17,065 nucleotides of DNA from CAYWNK01 sp047639615 (GTDB lineage: Bacteria; Planctomycetota; UBA1135; GCA-002686595), in assembly GCA_047639615.1 (NCBI GenBank), contig JBLIOL010000086.1, forward strand, positions 1 to 17,065. Direction: 5' to 3'. The position numbers and the translations under genes were made by a program. The notes below the pieces were generated by a model. The model did no database searches. It was not told the origin of the DNA and saw only the letters and a list, made by a program, of their open reading frames with translations. Position 1 is the first letter of the stretch; each line of letters begins with the position of its first letter. Shown piece by piece: positions 15,509 to 17,065 of the stretch.

Positions 15509-16360
15509 TCAGTTCTTGCTGTACTTGGCTTCGACTTGGGCTTGCATCCACTCTGCGTACTCAGCGTCCGGCAGCACGATCAAACGACCGGCCATCTTGT
15601 AGTGACCCCATCCGCACAACTCGGCGCAGATGATGTCCATGCTCTGATCTTCCTTGCCGCCGAAGACCTCTTCAAACTCGTCGAGTTCGATCTCCCACCA
15701 GATGGGGATGGTCATGCCGGGAACCGCGTCCTGCTTGAGGCGCAGGTTCGGAACGAAGAAGCTGTGAATCACGTCTACGGAGCGCAGGTTGAAGAGCAGC
15801 TTGCGCTCGCCCTCAGGCTTGGTGTCGCCCAAGGGCACCACCAACTCGTATTGACTCTCGATATCGTCGGCCGTGCCGAAACGACCGTCCGGGCCGGCGT
15901 AGCGGAACATCCAGTTGAACTGGTTGGCCCAGATCTCGGCGAAGGGCGGCAGGGGCAAGCCCTCCTCGTCCTGGAACGCGCCGGGATACTTGATCGCGGC
16001 CCAGCTCTGCATCTGCACCACGGCGATGACCACGAGCAACACCGCGGGGATGCTGGTCCAGATCATCTCCAGCTTGTGACTACCGTGGGTGAACACGGCC
16101 TTGTCACTACGCTTGGCGGAGAACTTCCAGATCGCGTAGGCCAGGGCCAGGAAGGTCCCGGTGAAGGCGATCAGAATCAGGAACGCGACGAAGTAGAAGA
16201 GGGCGTCGACCCCATCTCCGATGGTGGAGATTTCCGTGGGCCACCACCATTGGTAGCCCTCGGGGTTGGGGGCGAGCAGGAAGGTCTCGTGGTCCACAAA
16301 GGACCAGATCCCTAGGACCAGGGTGAGGAGGATCAGGACCGTTACGATTAGGCGCATCAT
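15509..16360 (-). CDS. ctaC: Cytochrome c oxidase subunit II (CuA)
   Basis: The 283-residue protein carries the CuA centre that accepts electrons from cytochrome c. Three hydrophobic segments are seen: 3-22 (signal or first helix), 51-78 and 98-117. The cupredoxin domain has His199 (VIHSFFVP), Cys245, Glu247, Cys249, His253 and Met256 in CAELCGWGHYKM, a complete CuA set. WANQFNWMF (144-152) matches the conserved aromatic electron-entry region. There is no fused C-terminal cytochrome c domain; a cytochrome c is instead encoded just upstream. Two adjacent ATGs (16360, 16357) are possible starts; no Shine-Dalgarno. Confidence 0.98.
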   Translation of the reverse strand: MMRLIVTVLILLTLVLGIWSFVDHETFLLAPNPEGYQWWWPTEISTIGDGVDALFYFVAFLILIAFTGTFLALAYAIWKFSAKRSDKAVFTHGSHKLEMIWTSIPAVLLVVIAVVQMQSWAAIKYPGAFQDEEGLPLPPFAEIWANQFNWMFRYAGPDGRFGTADDIESQYELVVPLGDTKPEGERKLLFNLRSVDVIHSFFVPNLRLKQDAVPGMTIPIWWEIELDEFEEVFGGKEDQSMDIICAELCGWGHYKMAGRLIVLPDAEYAEWMQAQVEAKYSKN

Positions 16361-16395
16361 GATTGGAAGCTCAGCTAATGGCGGCTATGCGCGGC

Positions 16396-17065
16396 CTAGT
16401 GACCGTCTCCATCGTCGGCCGGGTCTTCGTGTCCTTCTTCGGAAGCACCGTGATCGTCAGCATCGTCGTTAGCATGGTCATCGCCATGATCACCGTGATC
16501 GCCATGATGCTCCGCCTCGTGGGCAGCGTGGATCGCTGCGGTCTTGGCCTCGGCCACGCGCGCTAGGTCGTACTGGCTAGAGATCGACCTGACGTAATAG
16601 ACCAGGTCCCAAATGTCGTCGTCGGTCAGAGCCGGATCGGCCGCGGGCATGATCGTTCCACTGATGCCAACCTTGATGCGGCGGTAGATATCGATCGGCC
16701 TGCCACCGAAGCGGAAGTAGCCGAGGCGGAAATTGCGCGGGTTGGTCCTGTTGCCCCACTCGTCCAGGCGACGCACGCGCTCGACGATGTCATTGCCATC
16801 CTCGTCGACACTGGCGATGTCTTCGTAGACCGCCTCGCCTTCGCCGCGGGCATCTTCGCCGTGGCATGTGGCGCAGTTGGCCACCGTACCGATGAACAGC
16901 TCGCGGCCGTGCTCGATGCGCTCGGGGGTAGCGTTCTCAGCACGCAAGACGTCGCCTTCCAGCTGGATGACCTTGTCCTCCGCAGCCTGCCACTTGCTCC
17001 AGATGAGCGAGTAGGTCTCCTCAACATCACCTAGGGGGACGTCGCCGTTGTCGCTGTCGAGGGTC
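16396..17065 (-). CDS. Cytochrome c with His/Asp-rich C-terminal tail (5' end outside window)
   Basis: The frame is open through the right edge (222 residues visible) and ends at the TAG at 16396-16398. A single heme-binding motif CATCH is encoded at 16861-16875, and the likely axial Met is in TIMPAADPALTDDDIWDLVYYVRS. This is a class I mono-heme cytochrome c with a long insertion between heme motif and Met. About 45 residues before the heme are polar and helical. The last ~40 residues are almost entirely His, Asp, Glu, Ala and Gly (for example HHGDHGDHGDDH). It precedes ctaC by 35 bases and is the likely electron donor or an oxidase-associated subunit. No start can be chosen because the 5' end is outside the window. 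Confidence 0.93.
   Translation of the reverse strand, partial: TLDSDNGDVPLGDVEETYSLIWSKWQAAEDKVIQLEGDVLRAENATPERIEHGRELFIGTVANCATCHGEDARGEGEAVYEDIASVDEDGNDIVERVRRLDEWGNRTNPRNFRLGYFRFGGRPIDIYRRIKVGISGTIMPAADPALTDDDIWDLVYYVRSISSQYDLARVAEAKTAAIHAAHEAEHHGDHGDHGDDHANDDADDHGASEEGHEDPADDGDGH

Overview
This is a GC-rich bacterial chromosome segment with densely packed genes and few clear Shine-Dalgarno sequences. The complete A2-type cytochrome c oxidase operon includes its own ctaA and ctaB, a separate cytochrome c gene, and a SCO-DUF420 fusion. Together with an ECF sigma factor next to a large anti-sigma factor, this suggests an aerobic Gram-negative bacterium, perhaps a Planctomycetota or related lineage. 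That assignment is inference from gene style, not from a marker gene.

Layout. Positions 1-440 (-) hold the N-terminal part of a HugZ/pyridoxamine-phosphate-oxidase-like protein. After a 344-bp divergent gap comes a small MshEN/GspE_N-like protein (785-1243, +). A SlyD-type prolyl isomerase (1273-1755, -) and a hybrid histidine kinase with an HNOBA sensor domain (1814-3790, -) follow. A stress-signalling block occupies 4007-6940 (-): ECF sigma factor, translationally coupled zinc-finger anti-sigma factor, and a two-PDZ lipoprotein. GGGAAC...CGT promoter-like elements precede both the sigma gene and the lipoprotein gene. On the + strand are a DUF3313 lipoprotein (7074-7709) and a DinB-family protein (7735-8277). 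Next comes a MITE-like inverted-repeat element (8259-8439) that abuts a decapitated ArsR-type regulator (8441-8614).

From 8611 to the right edge everything lies on the - strand and reads as one respiratory operon. In transcription order it is: cytochrome c (partial), ctaC, ctaD, ctaA, ctaB, ctaE, ctaF-like subunit IV, SCO-DUF420 fusion, a small membrane protein with an in-frame UGA, and ogt. The genes overlap or are separated by a few tens of bases at most. Together they encode the oxidase subunits, the heme A synthesis enzymes and the copper-insertion factor.

The most exciting item is the small gene at 9158-9463. A single in-frame TGA falls at the first position of a would-be CxxC motif (U-D-S-C), just after a signal peptide. 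The frame then stays open for 76 more codons and encodes a membrane helix. Seventeen nucleotides after the TGA is a perfect 6-bp stem capped by a GGTC loop, the apical loop found in the E. coli fdhF SECIS. I read it as a probable, unannotated selenoprotein with a UxxC redox motif, co-transcribed with cytochrome oxidase assembly genes.
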